NCBI RefSeq assembly: GCF_016862175.1
Contig: NZ_BOML01000056.1
Span: 1 to 64,000 of the forward strand
Reading direction: 5' to 3'
Source: Paractinoplanes durhamensis
GTDB taxonomy: Bacteria > Actinomycetota > Actinomycetes > Mycobacteriales > Micromonosporaceae
DNA: 64,000 nt
Part shown: positions 43,577-52,501 of the stretch, in pieces
How positions within the stretch are numbered: position 1 is the first letter of the stretch
Layout: each line of letters opens with the position of its first letter
Notes under the pieces: generated by a model
The model's input: the letters and a program-made list of their open reading frames with translations, nothing else
Told to the model about the DNA's origin: nothing
Databases searched by the model: none
Position numbers and translations under genes: made by a program

Positions 43577-46165
43577 TCAGCCGGTCGTGCGGCCGGAACC
43601 GGAGGCCCGCCGCCGCGGCATCCGCACCACCGAGCCCTCGTCGTGCAATGCCGCCGCGAGGGCGCCCGGCCGGCCGCCGGAGCCGCGCTGCAGCGCGCCG
43701 AGCAGCCGGATCGAGGACATCGGGCGGGCGAAGAGGTGACCCTGGCCGGCCACGCAGCCCAGCTCCCACAGCGCATGCCGCTGCGGTTCGCTCTCCACGC
43801 CGACCGCGATCACCGCAAGGTGCAGGCTGCGGGCCAGGTCGACGGTGGAGCGGATCACCGCGGCGGCCTCGGAGGAGGTCTCGGTCGCGGTGATGAACCC
43901 TCGGTCGATCTTCAGCTGGTTGACCGGGATGTGCGAGAGGACGGAGAGCGGGGAGACGCCGGTGCCGAAATCGTCGAGGGCGAGGCGTACGCCGGCCTCG
44001 CGCAACTCGTCGAGGGCGCGGCCGACGGTGTCGAGCTGACTGATCGTCAGGGTCTCGGACAGCTCCAGGACGAGCCGGTCGGGCGGGACGGCGTGGCTGG
44101 CCAGCCGGGTCAGCACGGTGGCCGGGAAGCGCGAGTCGAGCAGGCTGCGCGGTGACACGTTGACCGCGATCGGCAGGTCGAAGCCGGCCTCCCGCCAGAC
44201 CCCGGACGCGGCCAGTGCCTGGTCGAGCACGGCGTCGGCGAACGCGGGCAGCTGGCCGGAGCGTTCCACCGTCTCCAGGAACTGCATCGGGGTGAGGTAG
44301 CCGTACTCCGGGTGCTGCCAGCGGGCCAGCGCCTCGGCCGAGATCACCTCGCCGCTGCCGAGGTCGACGATCGGCTGGAAGTCGACCACGAACTCGCGCT
44401 CGGCGACCGCCCGCTGCAACTCGCCGCCGAGCATGAGCCGCTCGACGTCGGCGGTGTCCTGGGCGTGGGCGTAGGTCGCGGTCGGCTGGCCGGCCCGCTT
44501 CGCCTGGTACATCGCGATGTCGGCGCGCCGCATCAGCTCGTTGATGCCGCCGCTGCCGGGGGCGAGCGCGATGCCGCCGGCCGCCTCGACGGTGATCTGC
44601 ATGCCCTCGACCTCGAGGGTGGTCTCGAGCGAGCTGAGCATCTGCTCGGCGCGGTGGGTGGCCAGCGCCGGGGTGATGAGGTTGACGAGCAGGACGGCGA
44701 ACTCGTCACCGCCGAGCCGGGCGACCAGGTCACCGGGGGCGGCCGCGTCGTCGAGCCGGTGGGCCACCTCGCGCAGCACCGCGTCGCCGGCCGCGTGCCC
44801 GAGCGTGTCGTTGACCTCTTTGAAGTGGTTGAGGTCGATCAGCAACAGTGCGACGACACCGTCCTCGGTGCGGCCGGCGAAGTATTCCTCGGCCCGTTCG
44901 TACAGTTCGCGGCGGTTGGCCAGGCCGGTGAGCGGGTCGTGCGCGGCGTCGTACGCATTCTGCTCGCTGATCCGCTGCAGCTCGGCGTACGCCGCGGCAT
45001 TGCGGATCGCGGTGCAGAGAGCCGACGCGAAGGTCTTCAATTTGTACTGCTCGAACTCGGTCAGCTTGACCTTGCCGTCGAAGTCGAGGACCAGCGCGCC
45101 GGCCTGATAACTGCGGTCGCGGGTCTCCAGCTCGGTGGTGATCGACAGGTCGCTGTCGAACTTGCGGGGCCCGGGCCCGTCGTAGAGCACGCCATCGGTG
45201 CCGGCCCGAACCACTCGGTCCACACCGGACGCGGTCAGATCGATCTCCACCTCGGCGGCCGAGAAGAGCTTGGCGCCCTGCGCTGCGCCGATGTGCAGCA
45301 CCTGGTTGAGGTCGACGGAGCTGAGCTCGTCGGTGGTGTCGGCGAGTTGCCGCCACGAGTCGCGTTCCTGCTGGGTGCGCAGCCGGCGCAGCCGCCATAG
45401 ATAAAGGCAGCCCACCAGGATCGGCACGAAGGCCAGCATGACGAGGCTGGCCCCGAGGACGAGCACCTCGATGATGTAGACGACGGTGGCCAGGGTGGCA
45501 GCGCGGAAGATGACCTGCTCGCCGAGGTCATTGCGGTAGAGCTTGCGGATGGTCTGCCGGGAGGCGACCGCGATGACGGGGTAGAACACAAGGTCGTCAA
45601 CGAGCCACGACACGAGGTATGCGACGACGATCGCGGTGATGGACGCCTGCGGGTGATCGACGCTGGGCTGGGCGCCGAGCAGCAGCATGGTGGCCCCGGC
45701 CGCGCCGATCACCAGGACTTCCTTGGCGACGACGAAGGCGGCTCGGAGCGGATCGGCACGGTTGAGGATGCGCACAGTGGCCATGCCGGCGCCGACGCAA
45801 AGAATGACCCACGGCACCGGCACCAGGACGAGGCCAACCATGACCGGAACGTCGACCCAGGTGTAGCCGCTTTGGTTGGAGCCGACCCGGATCACGATCT
45901 TGATCCGGAACGAGATCACCGAGATCGCGTAGATCAGGATCAGCACGAGTGGATTGGGTATGGCTGCTCGTGTGGCGACCGCATGCAGGACACCCAATGT
46001 GGTCACACCTACCGCCAGAACGACGACGAGACCGATTAGCAGCTTCAGCTGCCGATCGGTCGCGTCGTCGTTGGAGCTTCGCGTGTGCAACGGAGTAGTC
46101 CTGTCGCCGAGCTCTACGGGTTCGATCCCGGGCTCAAGCGTATTCATGCGCGCCTGTCCGCGCAC
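43577..46165 (-). CDS. membrane GGDEF-EAL protein (c-di-GMP metabolism or sensing)
   Basis: The 862-residue protein has about seven membrane helices (42-255), a GAF-like region (285-390), a GGDEF domain (LTGLANRREL; intact GGDEF at 485-489) and an EAL domain (EAL at 611-613, VNVSPRSL, LDDFGTG, LKIDRGF). The inhibitory-site RxxD before GGDEF reads APGD. The AEGVE motif of active EAL domains reads AVGVE, losing a catalytic glutamate. So a diguanylate cyclase with a non-catalytic, possibly binding, EAL domain is most likely. The GTG at 46165 follows GGGAG by 7 bases; the ATG at 46147 is the alternative. Confidence 0.85.
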   Translation of the reverse strand: MRGQARMNTLEPGIEPVELGDRTTPLHTRSSNDDATDRQLKLLIGLVVVLAVGVTTLGVLHAVATRAAIPNPLVLILIYAISVISFRIKIVIRVGSNQSGYTWVDVPVMVGLVLVPVPWVILCVGAGMATVRILNRADPLRAAFVVAKEVLVIGAAGATMLLLGAQPSVDHPQASITAIVVAYLVSWLVDDLVFYPVIAVASRQTIRKLYRNDLGEQVIFRAATLATVVYIIEVLVLGASLVMLAFVPILVGCLYLWRLRRLRTQQERDSWRQLADTTDELSSVDLNQVLHIGAAQGAKLFSAAEVEIDLTASGVDRVVRAGTDGVLYDGPGPRKFDSDLSITTELETRDRSYQAGALVLDFDGKVKLTEFEQYKLKTFASALCTAIRNAAAYAELQRISEQNAYDAAHDPLTGLANRRELYERAEEYFAGRTEDGVVALLLIDLNHFKEVNDTLGHAAGDAVLREVAHRLDDAAAPGDLVARLGGDEFAVLLVNLITPALATHRAEQMLSSLETTLEVEGMQITVEAAGGIALAPGSGGINELMRRADIAMYQAKRAGQPTATYAHAQDTADVERLMLGGELQRAVAEREFVVDFQPIVDLGSGEVISAEALARWQHPEYGYLTPMQFLETVERSGQLPAFADAVLDQALAASGVWREAGFDLPIAVNVSPRSLLDSRFPATVLTRLASHAVPPDRLVLELSETLTISQLDTVGRALDELREAGVRLALDDFGTGVSPLSVLSHIPVNQLKIDRGFITATETSSEAAAVIRSTVDLARSLHLAVIAVGVESEPQRHALWELGCVAGQGHLFARPMSSIRLLGALQRGSGGRPGALAAALHDEGSVVRMPRRRASGSGRTTG

Positions 46166-46169
46166 TACC

Positions 46170-46193
46170 TCACTCCCAGGTGTGGCTTCGCAT
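46170..46193 (-). CDS. short leader ORF upstream of the GGDEF-EAL gene
   Basis: A seven-codon frame (MRSHTWE, stop) follows the strong site GAGGAGAG. Its TGA overlaps the region just after the GGGAG ribosome binding site of the main gene and ends 4 bases before the main GTG start. Ribosomes translating it would cover that site, so it may couple or tune translation of the c-di-GMP gene. Confidence 0.4.
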   Translation of the reverse strand: MRSHTWE

Positions 46194-46592
46194 TGTCTCT
46201 CCTCGCGTTGTGAGGCCGAAAAGAAAACGAAGGCCTCGCGGATCTTTTCGTTCGTCGCGACGGGAGAGACGTTATGCACGCTTGAAGACGTTGGGAACCG
46301 TTTTATGTCGGTATGCGCAGAAAGCGAGAAATGGTCGGAACACCGTTACAGGGCGTCCTGGAGACCAAACTCTCCGCTACTTCGAAAAAACACGAGGCTA
46401 GGACTCCGTGCGTAGCACTCCGTACAGTTTCAATAACCCTCCGGATTGATAGACCGATTGCCTTATCAATAATGCGGCACCCACGCTGAGCTGCGCATAG
46501 ATCATGAACATTTGAAGTAGAAAATTCATTGTGATGCCCGCTTGGCGAGTGACCTAACCGGAGTTTCAGGGAACCTTCTATAAACTCCCGGT
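46194..46592. other. AT-richer intergenic region between the c-di-GMP gene and moaC
   Basis: About 400 bp of clearly lower G+C than the genes around it. It holds the leader of the GGDEF-EAL gene on the minus strand and the moaC promoter on the plus strand (TATAAA near 46578). I could not find the conserved core of a GEMM c-di-GMP riboswitch, a molybdenum cofactor riboswitch or a tRNA. Part of it may be a horizontally acquired or unrecognised RNA region. Confidence 0.5.
46578..46583 (+). promoter_or_regulatory. probable -10 element of moaC
   Basis: TATAAA lies nine bases before the moaC ATG, which lacks a ribosome binding site. The spacing fits a leaderless transcript. Confidence 0.45.
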
Positions 46593-47084
46593 ATGCCCGA
46601 GGAATCCCTGCTTACTCACGTCGACCAGACGGGCGCAGCGCGCATGGTCGACGTTTCCGAGAAAACGATCACCGCCCGCCGCGCGATCGCCGCCGGCCGC
46701 GTCGTCACCACCGCCGAAGTGATCGCATTGCTGCGCGGAGAAGGCGTGCCTAAGGGTGATGCGCTGGCCGTCGCCCGGCTCGCCGGAATCATGGGCGCCA
46801 AGCGCACTCCCGATCTCATTCCGCTCTGCCACCCGATCGGCCTGCACGGGGTCAAGGTCGATCTGACCGTCGCCGACGCGGCCATCGAGATCACCGCGAC
46901 CACCAAGACCGCCGACCGCACCGGCGTCGAGATGGAGGCGCTCACCGCCGTCGCCGTCGCCGGCCTGGCGATGATCGACATGATCAAGGCGGTGGATCCG
47001 GCCGCGAGCATCGAGGGCGTCCGGGTGCTGCGAAAAGAAGGCGGAAAGACCGGCGATTGGGTACGACCGGAGGACCGTCCATGA
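46593..47084 (+). CDS. moaC: cyclic pyranopterin monophosphate synthase
   Basis: The 163-residue enzyme completes the conversion of GTP-derived intermediate to cPMP in molybdenum cofactor synthesis. It shows LTHVDQTGAARMVDVSEKTITARRAIAAGR, MGAKRTPDLIPLCHPIGLHGVKVDL and TADRTGVEMEALTAVAVAGLAMIDMIKAV, the family's conserved blocks. It is the first of four tightly packed Mo-cofactor genes (moaC-mogA-moeA-moaE). The partner MoaA is at 59204-60220. Confidence 0.96.
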   Translation: MPEESLLTHVDQTGAARMVDVSEKTITARRAIAAGRVVTTAEVIALLRGEGVPKGDALAVARLAGIMGAKRTPDLIPLCHPIGLHGVKVDLTVADAAIEITATTKTADRTGVEMEALTAVAVAGLAMIDMIKAVDPAASIEGVRVLRKEGGKTGDWVRPEDRP

Positions 47085-47554
47085 AGGCCCGGGTGATCGT
47101 CGCCAGCAACCGCGCGGCCGCGGGCGTCTACGCCGACACCAGCGGCCCCCGCCTGGTGGCCGGACTGCGCGACCTCGGCTGCGACGTGGACGCGGACCCG
47201 GTCGTGGTGCCGGACGGCGAACCCGTCGCCGAGGCCCTGCGCGCGGCCGTCGCCGACGGTGTCGACGTGGTCCTGACCAGCGGCGGCACCGGTGTCACCC
47301 CGACCGACCGCACCCCGGAGGCGACCCGCGGCCTCCTCGACTTCGAGATTCCCGGCATCGCCGAGGCGATCCGCGCCTACAGCCGGGACCGGGTGCCGGC
47401 CGCCGCACTCTCCCGCGGCCTGGCCGGAGTGGCCGGTCGCACCCTGATCGTCAACCTGCCCGGCTCGACCGGCGGTGCGAAGGACGGCCTGGCCGTGCTC
47501 GGCCCGCTGCTGAAACACACCGTCGATCAGATCAACGGCGGTGACCACGGATAG
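47081..47554 (+). CDS. mogA: molybdopterin adenylyltransferase (MogA/MoaB family)
   Basis: The 157-residue protein has the MoCF-binding fold: VIVASNRAAAGVYADTSGPRLVAGL, VVLTSGGTGVTPTDRTPEAT, EIPGIAEAIRAYS, LSRGLAGVAGRTLIVNLPGSTGGAKDGLAVL. It adenylates molybdopterin before metal insertion. The ATG at 47081 overlaps the moaC stop as ATGA and follows GGAGGACC. MogA and MoaB cannot be separated from sequence alone; the symbol follows the context. Confidence 0.93.
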   Translation: MKARVIVASNRAAAGVYADTSGPRLVAGLRDLGCDVDADPVVVPDGEPVAEALRAAVADGVDVVLTSGGTGVTPTDRTPEATRGLLDFEIPGIAEAIRAYSRDRVPAAALSRGLAGVAGRTLIVNLPGSTGGAKDGLAVLGPLLKHTVDQINGGDHG

Positions 47555-47564
47555 GCTGAGGGTC

Positions 47565-48791
47565 GTGAGTGCTGACACCATGCCGGTCGACTGGGAACAG
47601 GCCCGGACCCTCGCCTACCAGGCCGGTCGGGCGGCCGCGGGCCCGGCCGAGCCGGTCTCGCTGCCGGCCGCCGACGGCCGCACCCTCGCCGAGCCGCTGC
47701 GGGCGCTCACCGACCTGCCCGCGTTCGCCACCTCGAGCATCGACGGCTGGGCGGTGCGCGGCCCGCAGCCGTGGCGCCCGGTCGGCCGGGTGCTGGCCGG
47801 TGGCGTCGCGCCCCCGCTGGCGGCGGACGGCACCTGCGTCGAGATCGCCACCGGCGCGATGGTCCCGGCCGGCGCCGAGGCGCTGCTGCGGATCGAGGAA
47901 TCCACCCGCGACACCGCCGGCCTGGTCACCGGCACACCGCGCGCGGCGGCCGAGTGGCGGCTGCCCGGCGAGGAGGCGCACAAGGACGAGGAGTTGCTGC
48001 CGGCCGGCACGGCGGTCGACCCGGCCGTGATCGGCGTGGCCGCCACCTGCGGTTACGAGGTGCTGAACGTGTTTGCCCGGCCGCGGGCCGCGGTGCTGGT
48101 CTTCGGCGACGAGCTGCTCACGGCGGGCCCGCCGGGCGCCGGCCGGGTACGCGACTCGCTCGGCCCGCAGGTGCCGGGCTGGCTGCGCCGCGGCGGCGCG
48201 GTCGTCGACCCGGCCGCGGTGACCGGCCCGGTGCAGGACACTCTGGAAGCGCATCTCGCCGCGCTGCGCGGCGCCCTGACGACCGCCGACCTGGTCTGCA
48301 CCACCGGCGGCACCATGCACGGCCCGGTCGACCACCTGCATCCGGCGCTCGCCGAGCTCGGCGCGGAGTACATCGTGAACACCGTCGCGGTGCGCCCCGG
48401 CTTCCCGATGCTGCTGGCCCGCATCCCGGGTGCCGACGGCCGCCCGCGGTTCCTGGCCGGCCTGCCGGGCAACCCGCAGTCGGCGATCATCGCGCTGGTC
48501 ACCCTGGTCGCGCCGCTGCTGGCCGGCCTGCAGGGCCGCCCGGCGCCAACGATGCCGCAGGTCGAGGCGGCCACCGACATTCCGGGTCGCGGCGATTTCA
48601 CCCATCTGGTGCTGGCCCATCTCGACCGAAGTGGACGGTCGGCGACCCCGGTCGGGCACGTCGGATCGGCGATGCTGCGCGGCCTGTCCAACGCCCAAGG
48701 ATTCGTGGTGGTGCGCCCGGGCACCCGGGTCACCGCCGGTGAGTCGGCCTCCTTCCTGCAGCTGCCGCTGGTCCCGGGAGAGCGGCCGTGA
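47565..48791 (+). CDS. moeA: molybdopterin molybdenumtransferase
   Basis: The 408-residue protein inserts molybdate into adenylated molybdopterin. It has the N-terminal MoeA domain (SLPAADGRTLAEPLRALTDLPAFATSSIDGWAV, GTCVEIATGAMVPAGAEALLRIE) and the MoCF domain (AAVLVFGDELLTAGPPGAGRVRDS, TTGGTMHGPVDHL, RFLAGLPGNPQSAIIALVTLVAPLL). The start could be GTG 47541, GTG 47565 or ATG 47580; 47565 avoids a long overlap with mogA and has a weak GAGGG nearby. Confidence 0.93.
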   Translation: MSADTMPVDWEQARTLAYQAGRAAAGPAEPVSLPAADGRTLAEPLRALTDLPAFATSSIDGWAVRGPQPWRPVGRVLAGGVAPPLAADGTCVEIATGAMVPAGAEALLRIEESTRDTAGLVTGTPRAAAEWRLPGEEAHKDEELLPAGTAVDPAVIGVAATCGYEVLNVFARPRAAVLVFGDELLTAGPPGAGRVRDSLGPQVPGWLRRGGAVVDPAAVTGPVQDTLEAHLAALRGALTTADLVCTTGGTMHGPVDHLHPALAELGAEYIVNTVAVRPGFPMLLARIPGADGRPRFLAGLPGNPQSAIIALVTLVAPLLAGLQGRPAPTMPQVEAATDIPGRGDFTHLVLAHLDRSGRSATPVGHVGSAMLRGLSNAQGFVVVRPGTRVTAGESASFLQLPLVPGERP

Positions 48792-49213
48792 CCGGGGCCG
48801 TGGTGATTGCCGAGGTGCGGGACGAGCCGCTCGACCTCGCCGCGCACGAGAAGGCGGTCAGCGATCGGCGGGCCGGTGCGGTGGTCACCTTCCAGGGCGT
48901 GGTGCGTGATCACGACGACGGCCGCGGGGTGACGCTGCTCGAATACGAGGGCCACCCCAGCGCCGAGGGGATCATCAGGGAGGTCGCGGCCGAGATCGCG
49001 GCCGACCCGGACGTCTACGCGGTGGCGGTCTCGCATCGCATCGGCACCCTGGCGATCGGCGACGTCGCGCTGGTCGTGGCGGTGAGCACCGCCCATCGGG
49101 CGGCGGCGTTCGCGGCCTGTGCCCGCACCGTCGACGAGGTGAAGGCGCGGCTGCCCATCTGGAAGCGGCAGGTCTTCACCGACGGCACCGAGGAATGGGT
49201 CAACTGCCCCTAG
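48788..49213 (+). CDS. moaE: molybdopterin synthase catalytic subunit
   Basis: The 141-residue protein has the MoaE signature VVTFQGVVRDHDDGRGVTLLEYEGHPSAEG, VSHRIGTLAIGDVALVVAVSTAHR and the active-site region VDEVKARLPIWKRQVFTDGTEEWV. With the small subunit MoaD (58950-59207) it converts cPMP to molybdopterin. GTGA overlap with moeA. Its last 14 bases overlap the 3' end of the convergent GT87 gene. Confidence 0.95.
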   Translation: MTGAVVIAEVRDEPLDLAAHEKAVSDRRAGAVVTFQGVVRDHDDGRGVTLLEYEGHPSAEGIIREVAAEIAADPDVYAVAVSHRIGTLAIGDVALVVAVSTAHRAAAFAACARTVDEVKARLPIWKRQVFTDGTEEWVNCP

Positions 49214-50486
49214 GGCCGGGGATGGCGGGCGTGCGGCGGGTCACCGGTTGCGGCTGCCGCCGAACCGGCACGGCCGGCGCCACCCCGGGACGCCACGGCA
49301 CGGCGTTGAGCAGCAGAATTACCGCGATGGCATACGAGTCCCAGGCGGCCGTCCACCGTGGATCGAGCACGAACAGCAGGTAGACGGCCGCGGCCGAGAT
49401 CGCGAACCGGGCCCCCGGGAAGCGTTGCGGGCGGAACCGCCGGACCGCCACCCGACGCCGGGCGGCCGCATCCACCAGGAGCAGCACGGCCGGCAGCACC
49501 CACACCAGCTCGTGGATCCGGCTGACCGGCCCGACCGCGGCGCTGGTCAGCCCGACCAGGGTGAACGCCGCGATCTCGTCGCCGTCGATGTGCGCCGACC
49601 GGGCCCGGATCAGGCCGACCGCCACCAGCAGCCCGGCGAAGGACAACCAGATGAGTACGGGCGTGGTCGCCGAGTCGTACAGCCGGGCGAGCACCCCGGC
49701 CAGCGACTGGTTCGCGACGTCGTCCAGCGGCCCGGCCCGGTCCACCTTCGGCAGCACCGAGGAGAACCAGCCGTAGGTCGCCCCCGGCGCGAGCAGCAGC
49801 GCCCCCACCAGCATCGACCCGGTGGTGGCCATGGCCGTCAACGCGGCCCGCCACTGCCGGCTGACGACCAGATAGACGATGAACAGCACCGGGCTGACGG
49901 TCAGCGCGGTCGCCACCCCGACGCCCACCCCGGCCCACGCCCCGGTCGCCCAGAACCGCCGCAGCACCCCGGAGCGGGCCCGCGGCTGCTGGGAGGCGGG
50001 CGGTCCCGGCCACCAGGCGGCCCGGCTGCGCGCCCAGGCCGACCGGCGTAGCGCCACCACATCCGCGGTGATCAGGCCGAACACGATGAGGTCGAGGCAG
50101 CCGAGGCCGAGGGTGGCCCGCACCGGCTCGGTCAGCAGGGCCAACGCCACGGCCGTCGCCACCGCCGGGCCGCGCGGCTTGCCGTAGCGCCGGGCGACCG
50201 GGCCGACCAGCGCGATCAGGGCCAGGACCAGGGCGGTCAGGCCGACCAGGGCGAGCAGCCAGCCGACCGCCTTCAGCGGCAGGAAGGCGGCGGGGGAGAA
50301 CAGGACCGCGGCCGGCGGCGGGAGAACGGTGCCGACCCGGCCCGGGTAGAGGGTGCCGCCGGACAACCAGTCGCGGACGGCCGCCCGGTCGACGGCGGCG
50401 GTGCTCAGCCCGTACCGAAGGAAAAGCCAGGCGATCAGCAAGCAGGCGCCGAAGCACCCCAGCGTGACCACAGCGGACCTGCGCAT
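49200..50486 (-). CDS. GT87-family polytopic membrane protein
   Basis: A 428-residue protein with about ten membrane helices, an outer loop with AAVRDWLSGGTLYPGRVGTVLPPPAAVLFSPAAFLPL, and the LTVSPVLFIVYLVVSRQWRAAL type helices of GT87/DUF2029 proteins, similar to arabinofuranosyl- and mannosyltransferases of actinobacteria. The C-terminal 25 residues are Pro/Arg-rich. The stop codon region overlaps the moaE 3' end in the opposite strand. Confidence 0.72.
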   Translation of the reverse strand: MRRSAVVTLGCFGACLLIAWLFLRYGLSTAAVDRAAVRDWLSGGTLYPGRVGTVLPPPAAVLFSPAAFLPLKAVGWLLALVGLTALVLALIALVGPVARRYGKPRGPAVATAVALALLTEPVRATLGLGCLDLIVFGLITADVVALRRSAWARSRAAWWPGPPASQQPRARSGVLRRFWATGAWAGVGVGVATALTVSPVLFIVYLVVSRQWRAALTAMATTGSMLVGALLLAPGATYGWFSSVLPKVDRAGPLDDVANQSLAGVLARLYDSATTPVLIWLSFAGLLVAVGLIRARSAHIDGDEIAAFTLVGLTSAAVGPVSRIHELVWVLPAVLLLVDAAARRRVAVRRFRPQRFPGARFAISAAAVYLLFVLDPRWTAAWDSYAIAVILLLNAVPWRPGVAPAVPVRRQPQPVTRRTPAIPGPRGS

Positions 50487-50617
50487 GCCGCGACCCCCGT
50501 CGCTCTCGTCCCCGGGGCACGGCGCGGCCCGAGCCCGCCCGTGGCTGATGCCGCGGGCGAGCGAAAGCGAGCTTAAGAGGCCCTCCTCCGCTTAACGCGG
50601 GGAGCGCGACAAGGTTG

Positions 50618-51163
50618 TCATCCCGGCAGTTTGCGCGCGGCCGCCGCCGACAGCGCGGCGATCTTGGCCTCCCGCTTGGCGGTCTTGAACGCGCGCTTCG
50701 CCTCCCGGCGCGACCGCTGGGCCGCGTGGGTGGTGCGATAGCGCAGGCCGGGCCGCCCCTCGGTGTCCACCGCGGCGAGCAGCAGACCGCCGAGCAGCGC
50801 CAGATTCTTCAGGAACTGGGTCTGGTGGGCGTCGCGCTCCGGCTTGCCGGCGCTCCAGAACGGGTGACCGGCGATGGTGGTCGGCACCAGACCGGCCGCG
50901 AGCACGGCGGCGGCCGGGCGGGTCAGATGCCCGGTGGCCAGTGCCAGGCCGGCCACCACGTCGGAGGCGGCCTTGATCCGCATCAGGCTCCGGGCGTCGC
51001 TGGGGATGCGTGGATCGACCTTCTCCAGCAGCGGGCCGACGTGGTCGGTGACCCGCTTGGCGGCCTCGACCCGGGCGTCACCGGGGTTGATCAGGATGCG
51101 GACCCCGCTGACCACGAAGACCGAGGCGAGCATGGCGCGGGCGGCGGTGCGTACCGGCTTCAT
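50618..51163 (-). CDS. DoxX family membrane protein
   Basis: The 181-residue protein has four membrane helices of the DoxX type (ARAMLASVFVVSGVRILINPG, LMRIKAASDVVAGLALATGHLTRPAAAVLAAGLVPTTIAGHPFW, QTQFLKNLALLGGLLLAAVD) and a basic C-terminal tail. DoxX proteins occur in redox and terminal-oxidase-linked systems; the M. tuberculosis member is in a complex with SodA and a thiol reductase, but no such partner is adjacent here. Confidence 0.85.
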   Translation of the reverse strand: MKPVRTAARAMLASVFVVSGVRILINPGDARVEAAKRVTDHVGPLLEKVDPRIPSDARSLMRIKAASDVVAGLALATGHLTRPAAAVLAAGLVPTTIAGHPFWSAGKPERDAHQTQFLKNLALLGGLLLAAVDTEGRPGLRYRTTHAAQRSRREAKRAFKTAKREAKIAALSAAAARKLPG

Positions 51164-51191
51164 GAATCTGGTTATACCCCTTATCGGGGCG

Positions 51192-52397
51192 CTAGACCGG
51201 CTGGGTGCGCAGGTACCGGCCGAAGTGCGGCACGGTGAAGGCCACCGTGCCCCGCTCGCCGGAGTAGATCAGGCCCTTCTTGATCAAGGCGTCGCGGGCC
51301 GGGGAGAGGCTGGCCGGGCGGCGGCCGAGCGCGGTGGCGATCTCCGAGGTCGGCACGGCGGCGTCCATGTCGTTGCCCGGGTCGCCGGACAGGACGGCCA
51401 TCGCCCGCATGTACTCCCGTTCGGCCGGGGTGGCCCGCTCGAAGCGGGACCCGAAGAAGCCGACGGCCAGCTCGGCCTCGGCCTCGGGGGCGGCCACCCG
51501 CACGTCGGCGTCGGTCACCGGGGACTGCGGCGCGTGATCCCAGGTGGCCTTGCCGTAGGCCTGCACGAAGTAGGGATAGCCGCCGGACTTCTCGTAGAGC
51601 AGGTCCAGCGCCTTCGCTTCGTATTCCACCTCCTCGCGGGCGGCCGGCGCGCAGAGCGCGAGGTCGGCGGCGACCCGGTCGAGCCGGTCGATCCGCTGGT
51701 AGCGGAACAGGCGCTCGGAGTAGGACTTGGCCGCGGACAGCACGGCCGGCAGGTGCGGCAGGCCGGCCCCGACCACGATCAACGGCGCGCCGAGCTGCGA
51801 CAACTCGTGGCAGGCGGCGCAGAGCGCGGACACGTCGGCCGGGCCCAGGTCCTGCATCTCGTCGATGAACAGGGCGATGCCGGTGCCCACGTCGGTGGCG
51901 AGCGAGGCGACGTCGGTGAACAGCTCGACCAGGTCGATCTCGATGTCGCCGGAGTCGGCCCGGCCGCGGGCGGGCGGCACGTCGATGCCGGGTGACCAGC
52001 GGTCGCGGATCTTGCCGTTCGGGTCGTTGACCCGCAGCGCGAACGCCTTGAGCACGCTGAGCACCTCGTCGACCCGGTCGGGGTCGCGGTGATGCGGCGC
52101 GATCTCCCGGATGGCCATGTGCAGGGCGGCCGAGACCGGGCGGCGCAGCGACTGGTCGGGGCGGGCCTCGATCTTGCCGGTGCCCCAGAGGCGGCCGATC
52201 GCGGCCGAGCGCAGCGTGTTGAGCAGGACCGTCTTGCCGACGCCGCGCAGGCCGGTGAGCACCAGGCTGCGCTCGGGGCGGCCGCGGGCGACCCGCTCGA
52301 GCACGACGTCGAACGCGTCCAGCTCGCGGCCGCGACCGGCCAGCTCAGGCGGGCGCTGGCCGGCGCCGGGTGCGTACGGATTCCTCACCGGATCCAC
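51192..52397 (-). CDS. AAA-type ATP-binding protein with C-terminal winged helix
   Basis: The 401-residue protein has Walker A (LTGLRGVGKTVLLNTL), Walker B (IALFIDEMQDLGP), sensor-like RIDRLDRVAADLAL and a C-terminal winged-helix region (TSEIATALGRRPASLSPARDALIKKGLIYSGERGTVAFTVPHFGRYL). This is the arrangement of Cdc6/Orc-like and AAA+ ATPases (AAA_16/archaeal-type). Its role is not known. The GTG at 52397 is tentative: no ribosome binding site, but TACGGT about ten bases upstream suggests a leaderless mRNA. A CTAG-rich region lies just upstream. Confidence 0.75.
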   Translation of the reverse strand: MDPVRNPYAPGAGQRPPELAGRGRELDAFDVVLERVARGRPERSLVLTGLRGVGKTVLLNTLRSAAIGRLWGTGKIEARPDQSLRRPVSAALHMAIREIAPHHRDPDRVDEVLSVLKAFALRVNDPNGKIRDRWSPGIDVPPARGRADSGDIEIDLVELFTDVASLATDVGTGIALFIDEMQDLGPADVSALCAACHELSQLGAPLIVVGAGLPHLPAVLSAAKSYSERLFRYQRIDRLDRVAADLALCAPAAREEVEYEAKALDLLYEKSGGYPYFVQAYGKATWDHAPQSPVTDADVRVAAPEAEAELAVGFFGSRFERATPAEREYMRAMAVLSGDPGNDMDAAVPTSEIATALGRRPASLSPARDALIKKGLIYSGERGTVAFTVPHFGRYLRTQPV

Positions 52398-52418
52398 GGA
52401 TAGCACCGTATCGGGTCA

Positions 52419-52501
52419 TCTAGCCAAAACGCTAGACATGGCTAGGGAAAGGTGTCGTGGCTGATCTAGAGCTTTCTTGCATTTTTCCGAGACTGGGCTA
52501 G
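52419..52501. promoter_or_regulatory. CTAG cluster upstream of the AAA gene
   Basis: Five CTAG tetramers occur in 83 bp (52420, 52432, 52442, 52466, 52498), a tetramer that is rare in most bacterial DNA. The first two form an inverted repeat, TCTAGC-N6-GCTAGA, at 52419-52436. The cluster is in the gap between two same-strand genes, so an operator is plausible. Confidence 0.5.

Noticed and set aside
46194..46592. c-di-GMP (GEMM), molybdenum cofactor riboswitch or tRNA in the AT-richer gap
   Set aside because: The conserved core of these RNAs could not be found on either strand by eye. A covariance model search would be decisive.
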